Shown here: in pieces, positions 35,331 to 45,671 of the stretch
Layout: every line of letters begins with the position of its first letter
Numbering within the stretch: position 1 is the first letter of the stretch
Source of the DNA: Pantoea latae
GTDB lineage: Bacteria; Pseudomonadota; Gammaproteobacteria; Enterobacterales; Enterobacteriaceae
Direction of reading: 5' to 3'
NCBI RefSeq assembly: GCF_002077695.1
Contig: NZ_MWUE01000022.1
Span: 62,001-126,000, forward strand
DNA: 64,000 bases
Notes under the pieces: generated by a model
Seen by the model: only the letters and a program-made list of their open reading frames with translations
Databases searched by the model: none
What the model was told of the DNA's origin: nothing
Made by a program: the position numbers and the translations under genes

Positions 35331-36551
35331 ATGAAACGTGCAGTGATTACTGGCCTGGGGATTGTTTCCAGCATTGGTAATAACCAGCAGGAAGTGCTGG
35401 CTTCTCTGCGTGAAGGCCGTTCCGGCATCACCTTCTCTCAGGAAATGAAGGATTCCGGTATGCGTAGTCACGTCTGGGGTAACGTCAAACTGGATACCAC
35501 CGGCCTTATCGATCGCAAAATTGTGCGTTTTATGAGTGATGCGTCCATTTATGCTTACCTCTCCATGGAAGAGGCGATCAAAGATTCCGGTCTGACCGAC
35601 GAGCAGTATCAGAGCAACCCGCGTGTGGGTCTGATCGCTGGCTCCGGCGGCGGCTCGCCGCGCTTCCAGGTGTTTGGCGCTGACGCCATGCGTAGTCCGC
35701 GCGGCCTGAAAGCGGTCGGCCCCTACGTGGTGACCAAAGCGATGGCCTCTGGCGTTTCCGCCTGCCTCGCCACGCCGTTTAAAATCCACGGCGTCAACTA
35801 CTCTATCAGCTCCGCCTGCGCCACCTCCGCGCACTGCATCGGCAACGCGGTTGAACAGATCCAGCTGGGTAAACAGGATATCGTCTTTGCCGGCGGCGGC
35901 GAAGAGCTGTGCTGGGAAATGGCGTGCGAGTTCGACGCCATGGGCGCGCTCTCCACCAAATACAACGACGCGCCGGAAAAAGCGTCCCGCACCTATGACA
36001 GCGAGCGCGACGGCTTTGTTATCGCCGGCGGCGGCGGCATGGTGGTAGTGGAAGAGCTGGAGCACGCGCTGGCGCGCGGTGCGCATATCTACGCCGAAAT
36101 CGTCGGCTACGGCGCCACCTCTGACGGCGCGGATATGGTTGCGCCATCGGGCGAAGGCGCGGTGCGCTGCATGAAGATGGCGATGCACGGCGTCGATACG
36201 CCGATCGACTATCTCAACAGCCACGGCACCTCTACGCCGGTCGGCGACGTGAAAGAGCTGGGCGCTATCCGCGAAGTCTTCGGCGACAACACCCCGGCGA
36301 TCTCCGCCACCAAAGCGATGACCGGCCACTCGCTGGGCGCAGCGGGCGTGCAGGAAGCGATCTACACCCTGCTGATGCTGGAGCACGGCTTTATCGCGCC
36401 GAGCATCAACATCGAAACGCCGGACCCGGCGGCGGAAGGCATGAATATCGTCACTAAGCCGACCGAGAAAGCGCTGACCACCGTGATGTCCAACAGCTTC
36501 GGCTTTGGCGGCACCAACGCCACCCTGACGATGCGTAAGCTGCAGGCGTAA
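35331..36551 (+). CDS. fabB: 3-oxoacyl-ACP synthase I FabB
   Basis: 406 residues, identical in length to E. coli FabB. Catalytic Cys163 ([10 protein letters not shown]) and the histidines of [11 protein letters not shown] and [10 protein letters not shown] make the Cys-His-His site. FabB elongates acyl chains and is essential for unsaturated fatty acids. It has its own promoter and a strong terminator. Confidence 0.97.
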   Translation: MKRAVITGLGIVSSIGNNQQEVLASLREGRSGITFSQEMKDSGMRSHVWGNVKLDTTGLIDRKIVRFMSDASIYAYLSMEEAIKDSGLTDEQYQSNPRVGLIAGSGGGSPRFQVFGADAMRSPRGLKAVGPYVVTKAMASGVSACLATPFKIHGVNYSISSACATSAHCIGNAVEQIQLGKQDIVFAGGGEELCWEMACEFDAMGALSTKYNDAPEKASRTYDSERDGFVIAGGGGMVVVEELEHALARGAHIYAEIVGYGATSDGADMVAPSGEGAVRCMKMAMHGVDTPIDYLNSHGTSTPVGDVKELGAIREVFGDNTPAISATKAMTGHSLGAAGVQEAIYTLLMLEHGFIAPSINIETPDPAAEGMNIVTKPTEKALTTVMSNSFGFGGTNATLTMRKLQA

Positions 36552-36570
36552 TCGCTAAAAATGTTCTATA

Positions 36571-36600
36571 AAGGGCCGGTCTGACCGGCCCTTTTTCTTT
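36571..36600 (+). terminator. fabB terminator
   Basis: AAGGGCCGGT-CTG-ACCGGCCCTT followed by T-rich sequence, 20 bases after the stop. Confidence 0.9.
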
Positions 36601-36647
36601 GGTGGATCCGGTGCAGACGCATTTTCCATCAGGGAGCTATATCTGTT

Positions 36648-37826
36648 ATGACCACCACCGCATCTGAACCGCAGGCCGCCTCCACTTTGCCGCTCGCCTG
36701 TTCCTCGCTGGCCGTTTTTATTACCTACCTTACCGCCGGACTGGCGCTGCCGGTGATCCCGCTCTACGTGCATCAGGAACTCGGCATGAATAACGTCATG
36801 GTCGGCGTGGCGGTCGGTATCCAGTTTTTCGCCACGCTGCTGACGCGCGGCTTTGCCGGTCGCCGCGCCGATCGACACGGGGCGAAGCGCACCACGCAGC
36901 AGGGAATGCTGGCGATTATGCTGGTGGGCGTCGCCTACCTCGCCGCCGCGCTGCTGCCGGTTCCGGCGCTGATTAAATTCGCGCTGCTGGCGCTGGGGCG
37001 TCTGCTGCTCGGCTTCGGCGAAAGCCTGCTGCTAACCGGCAATCTGACGTGGGGGCTGGGGCTGGTCGGTGCGAAGCGCTCCGGGCTGGTGATGTCGTGG
37101 AACGGCATGGCGATCTATGGCGCGCTGGCGGCCGGCGCGCCGCTCGGTCTGCTGCTGCATCAGCACGGCGGCTTCGCGCTGCTGGGCGCGGTGGCGACGG
37201 CGCTGCCGCTGGTGGCGCTGGCGCTCAACAGCGCCATTCGGCCGGTGCCGGTGATGGGCGGCGAGCGGCCTTCGCTGTTCAGCGTGATCCGCACTATTTT
37301 CCAGCCGGGCCTTGCGCTGGCGCTGCAGGGCGTCGGCTTTGCGGTGATCGGCACCTTTACCTCGCTCTACTTCGCCGCGCAGCAGTGGGGCAACGCGGGC
37401 TTTACCCTGACGGCGTTTGGCGTCGCCTTCGTGCTGGTGCGGCTGCTGTTCGGCGGCGCGCCGGATCGTCACGGCGGCATTCGCGTTGCGCTGATCTCCC
37501 TGCTGGTTGAGGCGGCGGGGCTGCTGCTGCTGGCGTTTGCCGCCAGCGGCGGGATGGCGCTGATCGGCGCTGCCCTGACCGGCTGCGGCTGTTCGCTGAT
37601 TTTCCCGGCGCTGGGCGTCGAAGTGGTGAAGCGCGTCTCGCCGCAGGTGCGCGGCACGGCGCTCGGCGGTTTTTCGGCCTTTCAGGATGTCGCCTACGGC
37701 GCCAGCGGGCCGCTGGCCGGGCTTATCGCCACCGCACTGGGCTACGGCTCGGTCTACCTGGCCGGTGCCTGCTGCGCACTGCTGGGGATCGCGATCGTCT
37801 GGCGCTTTGCCCGACGCGGCGATTAA
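36648..37826 (+). CDS. yfcJ: MFS transporter YfcJ
   Basis: 392 residues with twelve predicted helices, same length as E. coli YfcJ. The MFS loop 2-3 motif is [14 protein letters not shown] (about residues 67-80); a second-half counterpart is GGAPDRHGG near residue 270. A drug or sugar efflux role is assumed for the family, and the substrate is unknown. It ends 1 base from convergent flk. Confidence 0.93.
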   Translation: MTTTASEPQAASTLPLACSSLAVFITYLTAGLALPVIPLYVHQELGMNNVMVGVAVGIQFFATLLTRGFAGRRADRHGAKRTTQQGMLAIMLVGVAYLAAALLPVPALIKFALLALGRLLLGFGESLLLTGNLTWGLGLVGAKRSGLVMSWNGMAIYGALAAGAPLGLLLHQHGGFALLGAVATALPLVALALNSAIRPVPVMGGERPSLFSVIRTIFQPGLALALQGVGFAVIGTFTSLYFAAQQWGNAGFTLTAFGVAFVLVRLLFGGAPDRHGGIRVALISLLVEAAGLLLLAFAASGGMALIGAALTGCGCSLIFPALGVEVVKRVSPQVRGTALGGFSAFQDVAYGASGPLAGLIATALGYGSVYLAGACCALLGIAIVWRFARRGD

Positions 37827-37827
37827 C

Positions 37828-38859
37828 TTACAGCACCAGCCACAGCAGCAGGGCGACGACGAACAGCAGCAGCACCGCCGCCAGCGCCGGACGCTGCGCC
37901 AGCGATGGCGGCAACACCTCGAACACCGGCGCCCAGATCGGCTGCGGGCGCAGCGCGCTGTCGGCCAGCGGCTGCTCCTGGGTTTTTTCGGCGCGGCGCG
38001 CAAAAAGGTAGTTGAGCAGATCCTGAGTCTGCGTCGGCGTCAGCACCGTCTGCGGCGTCGCCTGGAAGCGCTGCTGGCTGTAATCCTCCAGCTGCTGACG
38101 TTCGCTGCGATCGAGCGGCTGCTTCAGCGACGCTTCCAGCACCTGCAGCGTCGGAGCGCTGTGCTGGCTCAGGGTCAGGCGCACCTGCAGATATTGGGTC
38201 AGCAGCGGGAAATGGCGCGACGGGATGGGATCGCCGCTGGTGAGGTTCGCCAGCTTTAGCGCCGAGGTCCAGATTTTGCCGGTCGGCTCGCCGGTGGCGG
38301 CGGCCAGGCGCGCGATCTGCTGATTCAGCGTCTGATGCTCGGCGGGCAGCAGCGTGCGGTCGGTAATGCGCGACTGCTGCGGCTGCGGGATCGCCATCTG
38401 ACCGTTTTGCAGCATAGTCAGCACCTGACGCAGCTGATCCTGCGTCAGCGAACTCAGCACCGTCTGGCCGAACTGCTGGCGGATAAAATCGCTCACCGCC
38501 TGGCGGTTATTGCCCTGCGGCAGCAAATCGGTGAGCTGGGTAAGCAGCTGGCGCGTGGCGCGGCCGTTCTCCGCCTGCGTCAGGCGGCCGTTCAGATAGT
38601 GCTCCGCCGCCGGAAAGTGGCGCGACTGCAGCTCCGCCTCGCTTTTTACCCCCGCTTCGCGCTTCACGCCCGCCCAGAGTTCAGGCGCTTTAAGCGTGCT
38701 GAGCGACATAATGCGCACGATCAGGCGTTCCAGCGTGGTGCGCTGGGCCGGAGAAAGAGGCTGATCGCCAGGCGTCGCGCCGGGGCGGGGCGCGCCGGTC
38801 GACGGCGTGACAGAGGAGCGATCGCCCATCGGCGCACCGGGGCCGCTAAGAGGTTGCAT
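37828..38859 (-). CDS. flk: Flagella biosynthesis regulatory protein Flk
   Basis: 343 residues from the ATG at 38859 (MQPLSGPGAP), which fits E. coli Flk (331); the open frame to 38952 crosses the neighbouring gene's terminator. A proline/glycine-rich N-terminus, a helical body with SRHFPAAEHYLNGRL and NNRQAVSDFIRQQFGQT, and one C-terminal membrane anchor (LAAVLLLFVVALLLWLVL). In Salmonella, Flk blocks early secretion of the anti-sigma factor FlgM during flagellar hook assembly. Confidence 0.93.
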   Translation of the reverse strand: MQPLSGPGAPMGDRSSVTPSTGAPRPGATPGDQPLSPAQRTTLERLIVRIMSLSTLKAPELWAGVKREAGVKSEAELQSRHFPAAEHYLNGRLTQAENGRATRQLLTQLTDLLPQGNNRQAVSDFIRQQFGQTVLSSLTQDQLRQVLTMLQNGQMAIPQPQQSRITDRTLLPAEHQTLNQQIARLAAATGEPTGKIWTSALKLANLTSGDPIPSRHFPLLTQYLQVRLTLSQHSAPTLQVLEASLKQPLDRSERQQLEDYSQQRFQATPQTVLTPTQTQDLLNYLFARRAEKTQEQPLADSALRPQPIWAPVFEVLPPSLAQRPALAAVLLLFVVALLLWLVL

Positions 38860-38921
38860 GGCGGAATCCTTGAAAACAAGACAGCGTGGGGTGCGCCGGA
38901 AAAAAGATGCGCCATGATAGC

Positions 38922-38949
38922 AAAAGCCCCCGGGAAATCCCACGGGGGC
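38922..38949 (-). terminator. Terminator of the EamA transporter gene
   Basis: Minus strand: GCCCCCG (uninterrupted), loop, CGGGGGC, then T4. Lies 7 bases after the transporter stop, between it and flk. Confidence 0.7.
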
Positions 38950-38955
38950 CACGGT

Positions 38956-39846
38956 TTATTCAGCCAGGGGCCGAGGCGCCCTGAGCGGGGTTTTCAGACG
39001 CTGGGCGAGGAGCACCCCCACCAGCGTCATGGCGCCGCCGATCCAGTGATAAGCGTGCAGCTGCTCATGGAGAAACAGCACCGCGATAACGGCGGTAAAA
39101 ACGGGAACAAAGTTCATAAACAGGCTGGTGGTGCTGGCGCCCAGCCGCTGCACGCCGAGGATCCACAAAAAGGGCGCGATAATCGAGGCGAACAGCCCGG
39201 CAAACAGCACCAGCGGAATATTCTGCGCGTTGAGCGCCACATCGGGCGCGCGCAGAAAGCCGGGCAGCAGCAGCAGGACGCCGAAGCCGATCTGCACATA
39301 AAGGCTCTGCCAGTTGGGCAGCGGGATCGCCCAGCGGCGGGTCAGCACGCCGTAGAGCGCGTAGGAGGTGGAGGCGGCCAGCATCATCAGCTCGCCCTGG
39401 CCAAGGCGCTGCTGCAGCAGCTGCGCGGGATGCCCCTCGCTTACCAGCCATACCAGCCCGGCGAACGACAGCACGCCGCCGATAAGAATGCCGCGCGTCG
39501 GCGCCAGCCGCAGCACCACCAGGCTAAGCAGAATGGTCAGCAGCGGAATGGTGGCGCCGAGAATGCCCATTATCACCGCCGAGACGCTGTGCGCGGCGTA
39601 GTAGGCCAGGCTCTGATAGAGCACCATGCCGAGCAGGCCGAGGATCAGCAGCCGCCACAGATTCGCCCGGATAATCTGGCGATGGCGCAGGACGCCCGGC
39701 AGCGCGAAGGGCGTTAACACCACCAGCGCCAGCAGCCAGCGGTAGAACGAGATCGCGGCAGGATCGATGCTGCCGGCGGAGAGCTTGCTGACAATGGTAT
39801 TCACTGACCAGATCAGCACCGCCAGCAGCGGAAAAAGTAAATTCAT
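38956..39846 (-). CDS. EamA/DMT-family transporter
   Basis: 296 residues from the ATG at 39846, six bases after CAGGAG; the frame extends to 39918 with a weaker start. It has ten membrane helices in two EamA repeats, with hallmark WSVNTIVSKLSAG in the first helix and FMNFVPVFTAVIAVLFLHEQ (about residues 238-257) in the second repeat. Such proteins export metabolites, amino acids or drugs. The divergent AraC-type gene, 95 bases away, is the likely regulator. This pair is absent between pdxB and flk of E. coli K-12, so it is probably lineage-specific. Confidence 0.9.
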   Translation of the reverse strand: MNLLFPLLAVLIWSVNTIVSKLSAGSIDPAAISFYRWLLALVVLTPFALPGVLRHRQIIRANLWRLLILGLLGMVLYQSLAYYAAHSVSAVIMGILGATIPLLTILLSLVVLRLAPTRGILIGGVLSFAGLVWLVSEGHPAQLLQQRLGQGELMMLAASTSYALYGVLTRRWAIPLPNWQSLYVQIGFGVLLLLPGFLRAPDVALNAQNIPLVLFAGLFASIIAPFLWILGVQRLGASTTSLFMNFVPVFTAVIAVLFLHEQLHAYHWIGGAMTLVGVLLAQRLKTPLRAPRPLAE

Positions 39847-39941
39847 GGTGTACTCCTGAAAAAGTGTGCGCCCAGTGTACTTTTGACCGATTTTAAGGAG
39901 ATAGTTAAAATCGGACAAAAATCCTTTGCTGACCGGACAGA

Positions 39942-40721
39942 ATGAATTTACAGGTCGAATATCAGCCGCCGCAGGATGCGCTGCAGCTGCGCTACTTTAT
40001 GCGCTATGAACAAGCCAACGCGAAAACCGAATATCTGCCGCACGCTCACGCGTGGGGGCAGGTGATCTTTGTGACGCGTCACGTGCTGGAGATGAACGTC
40101 GAGGGCGAACGGCTGTTGACGCCCGCCACCATGCCGGTCTGGATCCCGCCGCGCCAGCGGCACGCCAGCTACAACCATCAGCAGGCGCAGTTCCGCACCT
40201 TTAACCTCGCCGCCGCGCTGTGCGACGGCCTGCCGCAGCGGGCGTGCCTGCTCAACGTCGACGCTATCGTCCATGCGATTATGGACGCCTTCGCCCGCGA
40301 CGGGCTGGAGCAGCCAGAGACGCCGGAGCAGTGGCGGCTGTGCGAGGTGCTGCGCGATCGGCTGCGATTGGCGCCGGTGCAGGAGAGCTATCTGCCGGGC
40401 TCGCGCGACAAATTTCTCGCGCCGGTGCTGCAGGCGCTGGAGGCGGATCCCGGCGACAACACCACGCTGGCGGCCTGGGCGGCGCGCGTCTTCACCACTG
40501 AACGCACGCTGGCGCGGCGCTGCCGAAATGATCTGCATATGTCGTTCGGCGAGTGGCGCCAGCGGCTGCGCTTTCTGCACGCCGTCGCCCAGCTGGGGCA
40601 GGGCAAAAGCGTGCAGGCGATCGCCCACGACCTCGGCTACAGCTCCGCCTCGGCGCTGATCGTGATGTTCCAGCAGCAGGCGGGCACCACGCCGGATCGC
40701 TACCGCGCGCGCCTGGGTTAA
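39942..40721 (+). CDS. AraC-family transcriptional regulator with cupin domain
   Basis: 259 residues. The N-terminal cupin sensor domain contains HAHAWGQVIFVTRHVLEM and PVWIPPRQRHASYN. The C-terminal double helix-turn-helix has RTLARRCRNDLHMSFGEWRQ and IAHDLGYSSASALIVMF then GTTPDRYR. It is divergent from the EamA transporter and so probably controls it. The domain order and small size are those of regulators of paired exporters such as NimR (YeaM); the effector is unknown. Confidence 0.92.
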   Translation: MNLQVEYQPPQDALQLRYFMRYEQANAKTEYLPHAHAWGQVIFVTRHVLEMNVEGERLLTPATMPVWIPPRQRHASYNHQQAQFRTFNLAAALCDGLPQRACLLNVDAIVHAIMDAFARDGLEQPETPEQWRLCEVLRDRLRLAPVQESYLPGSRDKFLAPVLQALEADPGDNTTLAAWAARVFTTERTLARRCRNDLHMSFGEWRQRLRFLHAVAQLGQGKSVQAIAHDLGYSSASALIVMFQQQAGTTPDRYRARLG

Positions 40722-40778
40722 CGCACGCGTTTGTGCCACAATAGCCCTCTCAATAATGCAACCAGCAGGAAAGCCGTG

Positions 40779-41912
40779 GTGAAGATTCTTGTCGATGAAA
40801 ATATGCCCTATGCGCGCGAACTGTTCAGCCGTACCGGCCAGGTGCTGGCGGTGCCGGGACGTCCGCTGCCGCAGCGTGAACTGGAGGATGCCGACGGCCT
40901 GATGGTGCGCTCGGTGACGCAGGTAGACGAGGCGCTGCTGGCGGGCAAGCCGGTGAAGTTCGTCGGCACCGCCACGGCGGGCACCGATCATATCGATGAA
41001 GCCTGGCTGGAACAGGCGGGCATCGCCTTTTCCGCCGCGCCGGGCTGCAACGCCATCGCGGTGGTGGAGTATGTCTTCTCCGCGCTGCTGCTGCTGGCAG
41101 AGCGCGACGGCTTCGCGCTGCGCGACCGCACCGTCGGCATCGTCGGTGTTGGCAACGTCGGCGGACGGCTGCAGAAGCGGCTGGAAGCCTGGGGCGTGAA
41201 AACCCTGCTGTGCGATCCGCCGCGCGCCGATCGCGGCGACGCAGGCGACTTCCGCTCGCTCGACGCGCTGGTGGCGGAGGCGGATATCCTTACCTTCCAT
41301 ACGCCGCTGTTTAAAGAGGGGCCGTACAAAAGCTGGCATCTCGCCGACGCGGCGCTGCTGATGGCGTTAAAACCTCACGCCATCCTGATCAACGCCTGCC
41401 GCGGGCCGGTGGTGGATAACGCCGCGCTGCTGGAGGTGCTGAAGATGCGGCGCGACCTCAGCGTGGTGCTCGATGTCTGGGAGCCAGAGCCGGCGCTGTC
41501 GCTAGATCTGCTGGATCGTGTGGATATCGGCACCGCGCATATTGCTGGCTATACGCTGGAGGGCAAGGCGCGCGGCACCACGCAGGTGTTCGAGGCCTGG
41601 TGCGACTTCCTCGGACAGCCGCAGCAGGTACCGCTCAGCGAGCTGCTGCCGACGCCGGAATTCAGCAGCGTCACCCTTAACGGCCCGCTCGATCAGGCAA
41701 CGCTGAAACGTCTGGCGCATCTGGTGTATGATGTGCGCCGCGATGACGCGCCGCTGCGTAAAGTGGCGGCGAAACCGGGCGAATTCGACCGGTTGCGCAA
41801 AACCTATGAAGAGCGCCGCGAGTGGTCTTCGCTGGAGGTAATCTGCCACGACGCAGAAACCGCCAGCCTGTTGAATGCGCTCGGCTTTTGCGCGCGTCTC
41901 AACAACAGCTAA
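40779..41912 (+). CDS. pdxB: Erythronate-4-phosphate dehydrogenase PdxB
   Basis: 377 residues, starting at the second of two tandem GTG codons (40776 and 40779), which lines up with [13 protein letters not shown] of E. coli PdxB. NAD-binding loop [13 protein letters not shown] (about residue 120), catalytic Arg in [11 protein letters not shown], and [14 protein letters not shown] near the third catalytic His are seen. It oxidises 4-phosphoerythronate in pyridoxal 5'-phosphate synthesis. It opens the pdxB-usg-truA-dedA block. Confidence 0.95.
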   Translation: MKILVDENMPYARELFSRTGQVLAVPGRPLPQRELEDADGLMVRSVTQVDEALLAGKPVKFVGTATAGTDHIDEAWLEQAGIAFSAAPGCNAIAVVEYVFSALLLLAERDGFALRDRTVGIVGVGNVGGRLQKRLEAWGVKTLLCDPPRADRGDAGDFRSLDALVAEADILTFHTPLFKEGPYKSWHLADAALLMALKPHAILINACRGPVVDNAALLEVLKMRRDLSVVLDVWEPEPALSLDLLDRVDIGTAHIAGYTLEGKARGTTQVFEAWCDFLGQPQQVPLSELLPTPEFSSVTLNGPLDQATLKRLAHLVYDVRRDDAPLRKVAAKPGEFDRLRKTYEERREWSSLEVICHDAETASLLNALGFCARLNNS

Positions 41913-42016
41913 ATTAATCTTCTCGCCGCGCCGGACGCGGCGGGGGATAATTCCGAAACCTGGGCGGTGAATATCACCGCCTTCTGTTTTTATGTCATTG
42001 TCTGGAGTAAACCAAC

Positions 42017-43027
42017 ATGTCTGACGGCTGGAATATTGCGCTACTGGGCGCGACAGGCGCAGTAGGGAACGCTGTACTGGAGCTGCTGGCGGAACGCCAG
42101 TTCCCGGTTGGTGAATTGTATCTGCTGGCGAGCGAAAACAGCGCCGGCGAGACGCTGCGTTTCGAGGGGCGCTCGGTGCGCGTGGAAAACGCGGCGGATT
42201 TCGACTGGTCGCAGGCGCAGCTCGCCTTTTTCGTCGCCGGTCGCGACGCCTCGGCGCGCTATGCCGACGACGCCGCCAACGCCGGCTGTCTGGTGATCGA
42301 CAGCAGCGACGCCTTCGCGCTGTCGCCCGATGTGCCGCTGGTGGTGCCGGACGTCAACCCACACGTGCTGGCCGACTACCGCAACCGCAACCTGGTGAGC
42401 GTCGCCGACAGCCTGACCAGTCAGCTGCTCAGCGCCATCAAACCGCTGGTGGACGCAGCGGGCCTGGGCCGTTTGCAGGTCACTAACCTGATCTCTGCTT
42501 CCAGCCACGGCAAAAGCGCGGTCGATGGCCTGGCGGGCGAGAGCGCGCGGCTGCTTAACGGCGTGCCGGCGGACGATCACTTCTTCGGCCGCCAGCTGGC
42601 GTTCAACCTGCTGCCGCAGCTGGCGGACGCGGAAGGCAGCGTCGCCAGCGAGCGACGTCTGGTGGATCAGGTGCGCAAAGTGCTGCAGGACGACGGACTG
42701 CCGATTGCGGTCAGCAGCGTGCAGGCGCCGGTTTTCTACGGCAATGCGCAGATTGTGCATGTAGAGAGCCTGCGTCCGCTGTCGGCGGAGGAAGCGCGCG
42801 CCGAGCTGGCGCTGGCCGCCGATATCAACCTGAGCGACGAAGATAGCTATCCGACGCAGGTCGGCGACGCCTCCGGCAATGAGCAGCTCAGCATCGGCTG
42901 CGTGCGCAACGATTACGGCATCCCTGAACTACTGCAGTTCTGGTCGGTCGCGGACAACATCCGCTTCGGCGGCGCGCTGATGGCGGTGAAAACCGCTGAG
43001 AAGCTGGTGCAGGAGTATCTCTATTAA
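42017..43027 (+). CDS. usg: USG-1 protein, aspartate-semialdehyde dehydrogenase-like
   Basis: 336 residues. NADP-type N-terminal motif [17 protein letters not shown], and DSSDAFAL then [10 protein letters not shown]. Where true aspartate-semialdehyde dehydrogenases carry the catalytic cysteine (NCT-type motif), this has [10 protein letters not shown], so it is probably not an active dehydrogenase. The function of USG-1 is unknown. Its stop overlaps the truA start by one base (TAATG). Confidence 0.93.
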   Translation: MSDGWNIALLGATGAVGNAVLELLAERQFPVGELYLLASENSAGETLRFEGRSVRVENAADFDWSQAQLAFFVAGRDASARYADDAANAGCLVIDSSDAFALSPDVPLVVPDVNPHVLADYRNRNLVSVADSLTSQLLSAIKPLVDAAGLGRLQVTNLISASSHGKSAVDGLAGESARLLNGVPADDHFFGRQLAFNLLPQLADAEGSVASERRLVDQVRKVLQDDGLPIAVSSVQAPVFYGNAQIVHVESLRPLSAEEARAELALAADINLSDEDSYPTQVGDASGNEQLSIGCVRNDYGIPELLQFWSVADNIRFGGALMAVKTAEKLVQEYLY

Positions 43028-43833
43028 TGTTGCCTGAAGGTCAGCGCTATAAACTGGCGCTCGGTATTGAGTATGACGGCAGCCGCTACTACGGCTGGCA
43101 GCGTCAGCAGGAAGTGCGCAGCGTGCAGGAGAAGCTGGAGAAAGCGCTGTCGAAAGTGGCGAACCACGACGTCAGCGTGTTCTGCGCCGGCCGCACCGAC
43201 GCCGGCGTGCACGGCACCGGCCAGGTGGTGCATTTCGAAACCACCTCGTCGCGCGCCGACGGTGCCTGGACGCTGGGCGTCAACGCTAATCTGCCGGAAG
43301 ATATTGCGGTGCGCTGGGTGAAGGCGGTGCCGGATGAATTTCATGCGCGCTTCAGCGCCACGGCGCGGCGCTATCGCTACCTGATCTACAACCAGCGGCT
43401 GCGTCCGGCGATCCTCGGCCGCGGCGTCACCCATTTTTATCATCCGCTGGACGCCGAGAAGATGCATCGCGCCGGGCAGTGCCTGCTGGGCGAAAACGAC
43501 TTCACCTCGTTTCGCGCCGTGCAGTGCCAGTCGCGCACGCCGTGGCGCAACCTGATGCATCTCAACGTCACGCGGCAGGGCGCCTTCGTGATCGTCGATA
43601 TCAAGGCCAACGCCTTTGTGCATCACATGGTGCGCAATATCGTCGGCAGCCTGATGGAGATCGGCTGCGGCAACCAGCCGGAAAACTGGATGGCGACCCT
43701 GCTGGCGGCGAAAGATCGCACGCTGGCGGCGGCGACGGCCAGAGCGGAAGGGCTCTATTTAGTGGCGGTGGATTACCCATCGCATTTTGCGTTACCCGAA
43801 CCGCCAATGGGGCCGTTGTTCCTGGTGGATTAA
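43027..43833 (+). CDS. truA: tRNA pseudouridine(38-40) synthase TruA
   Basis: 268 residues (E. coli 270). The catalytic motif is [14 protein letters not shown] with Asp58. Other family segments are [12 protein letters not shown] and [16 protein letters not shown]. It isomerises uridines 38, 39 and 40 of the anticodon stem. Coupled to usg and followed after 28 bases by dedA. Confidence 0.97.
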   Translation: MLPEGQRYKLALGIEYDGSRYYGWQRQQEVRSVQEKLEKALSKVANHDVSVFCAGRTDAGVHGTGQVVHFETTSSRADGAWTLGVNANLPEDIAVRWVKAVPDEFHARFSATARRYRYLIYNQRLRPAILGRGVTHFYHPLDAEKMHRAGQCLLGENDFTSFRAVQCQSRTPWRNLMHLNVTRQGAFVIVDIKANAFVHHMVRNIVGSLMEIGCGNQPENWMATLLAAKDRTLAAATARAEGLYLVAVDYPSHFALPEPPMGPLFLVD

Positions 43834-43861
43834 TCTAGTCGGCTATTTTCAGAGAGGCGTT

Positions 43862-44524
43862 ATGGAGTTCGTCCATTTTTTGGTTGATTTTATTCTGCAT
43901 ATTGATGTGCACCTGGCCGAGCTGGTGGCGCAGTACGGCATCTGGATTTACGCCATTCTGTTCCTGATCCTGTTTTGTGAAACCGGCCTGGTGGTGACGC
44001 CTTTTCTGCCGGGCGACTCGCTGCTGTTTGTCGCGGGCGCGCTGGCGGCGCTGCCGGGCAACGATCTTAATGTCCACCTGATGGCGGCGCTGCTGGTGGT
44101 GGCGGCGGTACTGGGCGACGCGGTGAACTACACTATCGGCCGCCTGTTCGGCGAGCGGCTGTTCAGCAACCCCAACTCGCGCCTCTTCCGCCGCAGCTAT
44201 CTCGATAAAACCCATGCGTTTTACGATCGCCACGGCGGCAAAACCATTATCCTCGCGCGATTCGTACCGATTGTGCGCACCTTCGCGCCTTTCGTCGCCG
44301 GTATGGGGCATATGTCCTATCGTCATTTCGCGCTGTTCAACGTCGCCGGCGCGCTGGCGTGGGTGCTGCTGTTCTCCTACGCGGGCTACCTGTTCGGCGA
44401 CCTGCCGGTGGTGCAGGAAAATCTTAAGCTGCTGATCGTCGGCATTATTGTGGTTTCGGTGCTGCCCGGCGTGATCGAGGTGTGGCGTCATCGCCGTCAG
44501 GCGAAGCAGCAAAAACAGCGGTAA
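43862..44524 (+). CDS. dedA: DedA family membrane protein
   Basis: 220 residues from the ATG at 43862; the longer frame overlaps truA. The VTT/SNARE-associated domain has the motif [24 protein letters not shown] and the basic [24 protein letters not shown], each split here by short loops. DedA proteins move lipids (such as undecaprenyl phosphate) across the inner membrane and support proton-motive-force homeostasis. In E. coli dedA is at the same place before accD. Confidence 0.95.
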   Translation: MEFVHFLVDFILHIDVHLAELVAQYGIWIYAILFLILFCETGLVVTPFLPGDSLLFVAGALAALPGNDLNVHLMAALLVVAAVLGDAVNYTIGRLFGERLFSNPNSRLFRRSYLDKTHAFYDRHGGKTIILARFVPIVRTFAPFVAGMGHMSYRHFALFNVAGALAWVLLFSYAGYLFGDLPVVQENLKLLIVGIIVVSVLPGVIEVWRHRRQAKQQKQR

Positions 44525-44673
44525 GGGTTCGGTCGCGTCGCGGTTAGACCAGATTTTTATCCACAGTCAGAATCGGTTGTGGTTTAATGAGCGACATTTC
44601 ATGTCTGCTGAAGCGGTTTTCAGCGGCAAATAAGATGACTGGACCAGGTCAGTTTTAAACAAAAAGGTCTTCA

Positions 44674-45585
44674 ATGAGCTGGATTGAACGCATTCTTAAT
44701 AAAAGCAACGTTACGCCTGCACGTCGTGCCAGCATCCCGGAAGGGGTCTGGACCAAGTGCGACAGCTGCGGTCAGGTTCTGTACCGCGCCGAGCTGGAGC
44801 GTAATCTTGAGGTCTGCCCGAAGTGCGACCATCACATGCGCATGCACGCCCGCGAGCGCCTCAACAGCCTGCTCGACCAGGGCACGCAGACCGAGCTGGG
44901 CAGCGAGCTGGAGCCGAAGGATATCCTGAAGTTCCGCGACTCCAAGAAGTACAAGGATCGCCTCGTTGCCGCGCAGAAAGCGACCGATGAAAAAGATGCG
45001 CTGATCGTGATGAAAGGCCAGCTGCACGGCATGCCGGTCGTGGCGGCCGCGTTTGAGTTCGCGTTTATGGGCGGCTCGATGGGCTCTGTAGTCGGCGCGC
45101 GCTTTGTGCGTGCGGTGGAGCAGGCGCTGGAAGATAACTGCCCGCTGATCTGCTTCTCCGCCAGCGGCGGCGCCCGTATGCAGGAAGCGCTGATGTCGCT
45201 GATGCAGATGGCGAAAACCAGCGCTGCGCTGGCGAAAATGCAGGAGCGCGGTCTGCCCTATATCTCCGTGCTGACCGATCCGACCATGGGCGGCGTCTCC
45301 GCCAGCTTCGCCATGCTGGGCGACCTCAACGTCGCCGAGCCGAAGGCGCTGATCGGCTTCGCCGGCCCGCGCGTTATCGAGCAGACGGTGCGCGAAAAGC
45401 TGCCGCCGGGCTTCCAGCGCAGCGAGTTCCTGATTGAGAAGGGCGCGATCGATATGATCATTCGTCGCCCGGAAATGCGTTATAAACTGGCGAGCCTGCT
45501 GGCGAAGATGATGAATCTTCCCGCGCCGCTGCACGATGGCGAACCGACCGCGCCTGCGGAAGAGCCGGAAAGCAACGAGGCCTGA
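44674..45585 (+). CDS. accD: Acetyl-CoA carboxylase carboxyltransferase beta subunit AccD
   Basis: 303 residues. N-terminal zinc ribbon CxxC-x15-CxxC (Cys29, 32, 48 and 51), then the carboxyltransferase domain with [17 protein letters not shown] and [18 protein letters not shown] and oxyanion [11 protein letters not shown]. With AccA it forms malonyl-CoA, the first committed step of fatty acid synthesis. It has about 150 bases of upstream sequence and precedes folC as in E. coli. Confidence 0.97.
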   Translation: MSWIERILNKSNVTPARRASIPEGVWTKCDSCGQVLYRAELERNLEVCPKCDHHMRMHARERLNSLLDQGTQTELGSELEPKDILKFRDSKKYKDRLVAAQKATDEKDALIVMKGQLHGMPVVAAAFEFAFMGGSMGSVVGARFVRAVEQALEDNCPLICFSASGGARMQEALMSLMQMAKTSAALAKMQERGLPYISVLTDPTMGGVSASFAMLGDLNVAEPKALIGFAGPRVIEQTVREKLPPGFQRSEFLIEKGAIDMIIRRPEMRYKLASLLAKMMNLPAPLHDGEPTAPAEEPESNEA

Positions 45586-45671
45586 CAGGAGAGAGAGGCG
45601 CGCGCGCCGCGCCTTTCACCAATGCACCGTCGACCCGGCTGAACCGGGTCAAAATCTGTTAAACGGGACAT

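Noticed and set aside
38335..39717. 460-codon plus frame opposite flk and the transporter
   Set aside because: It crosses two minus-strand genes and a terminator and resembles no protein.
39948..41339. 463-codon minus frame opposite the AraC regulator and pdxB
   Set aside because: Same reasons: an antisense frame across two clear genes.
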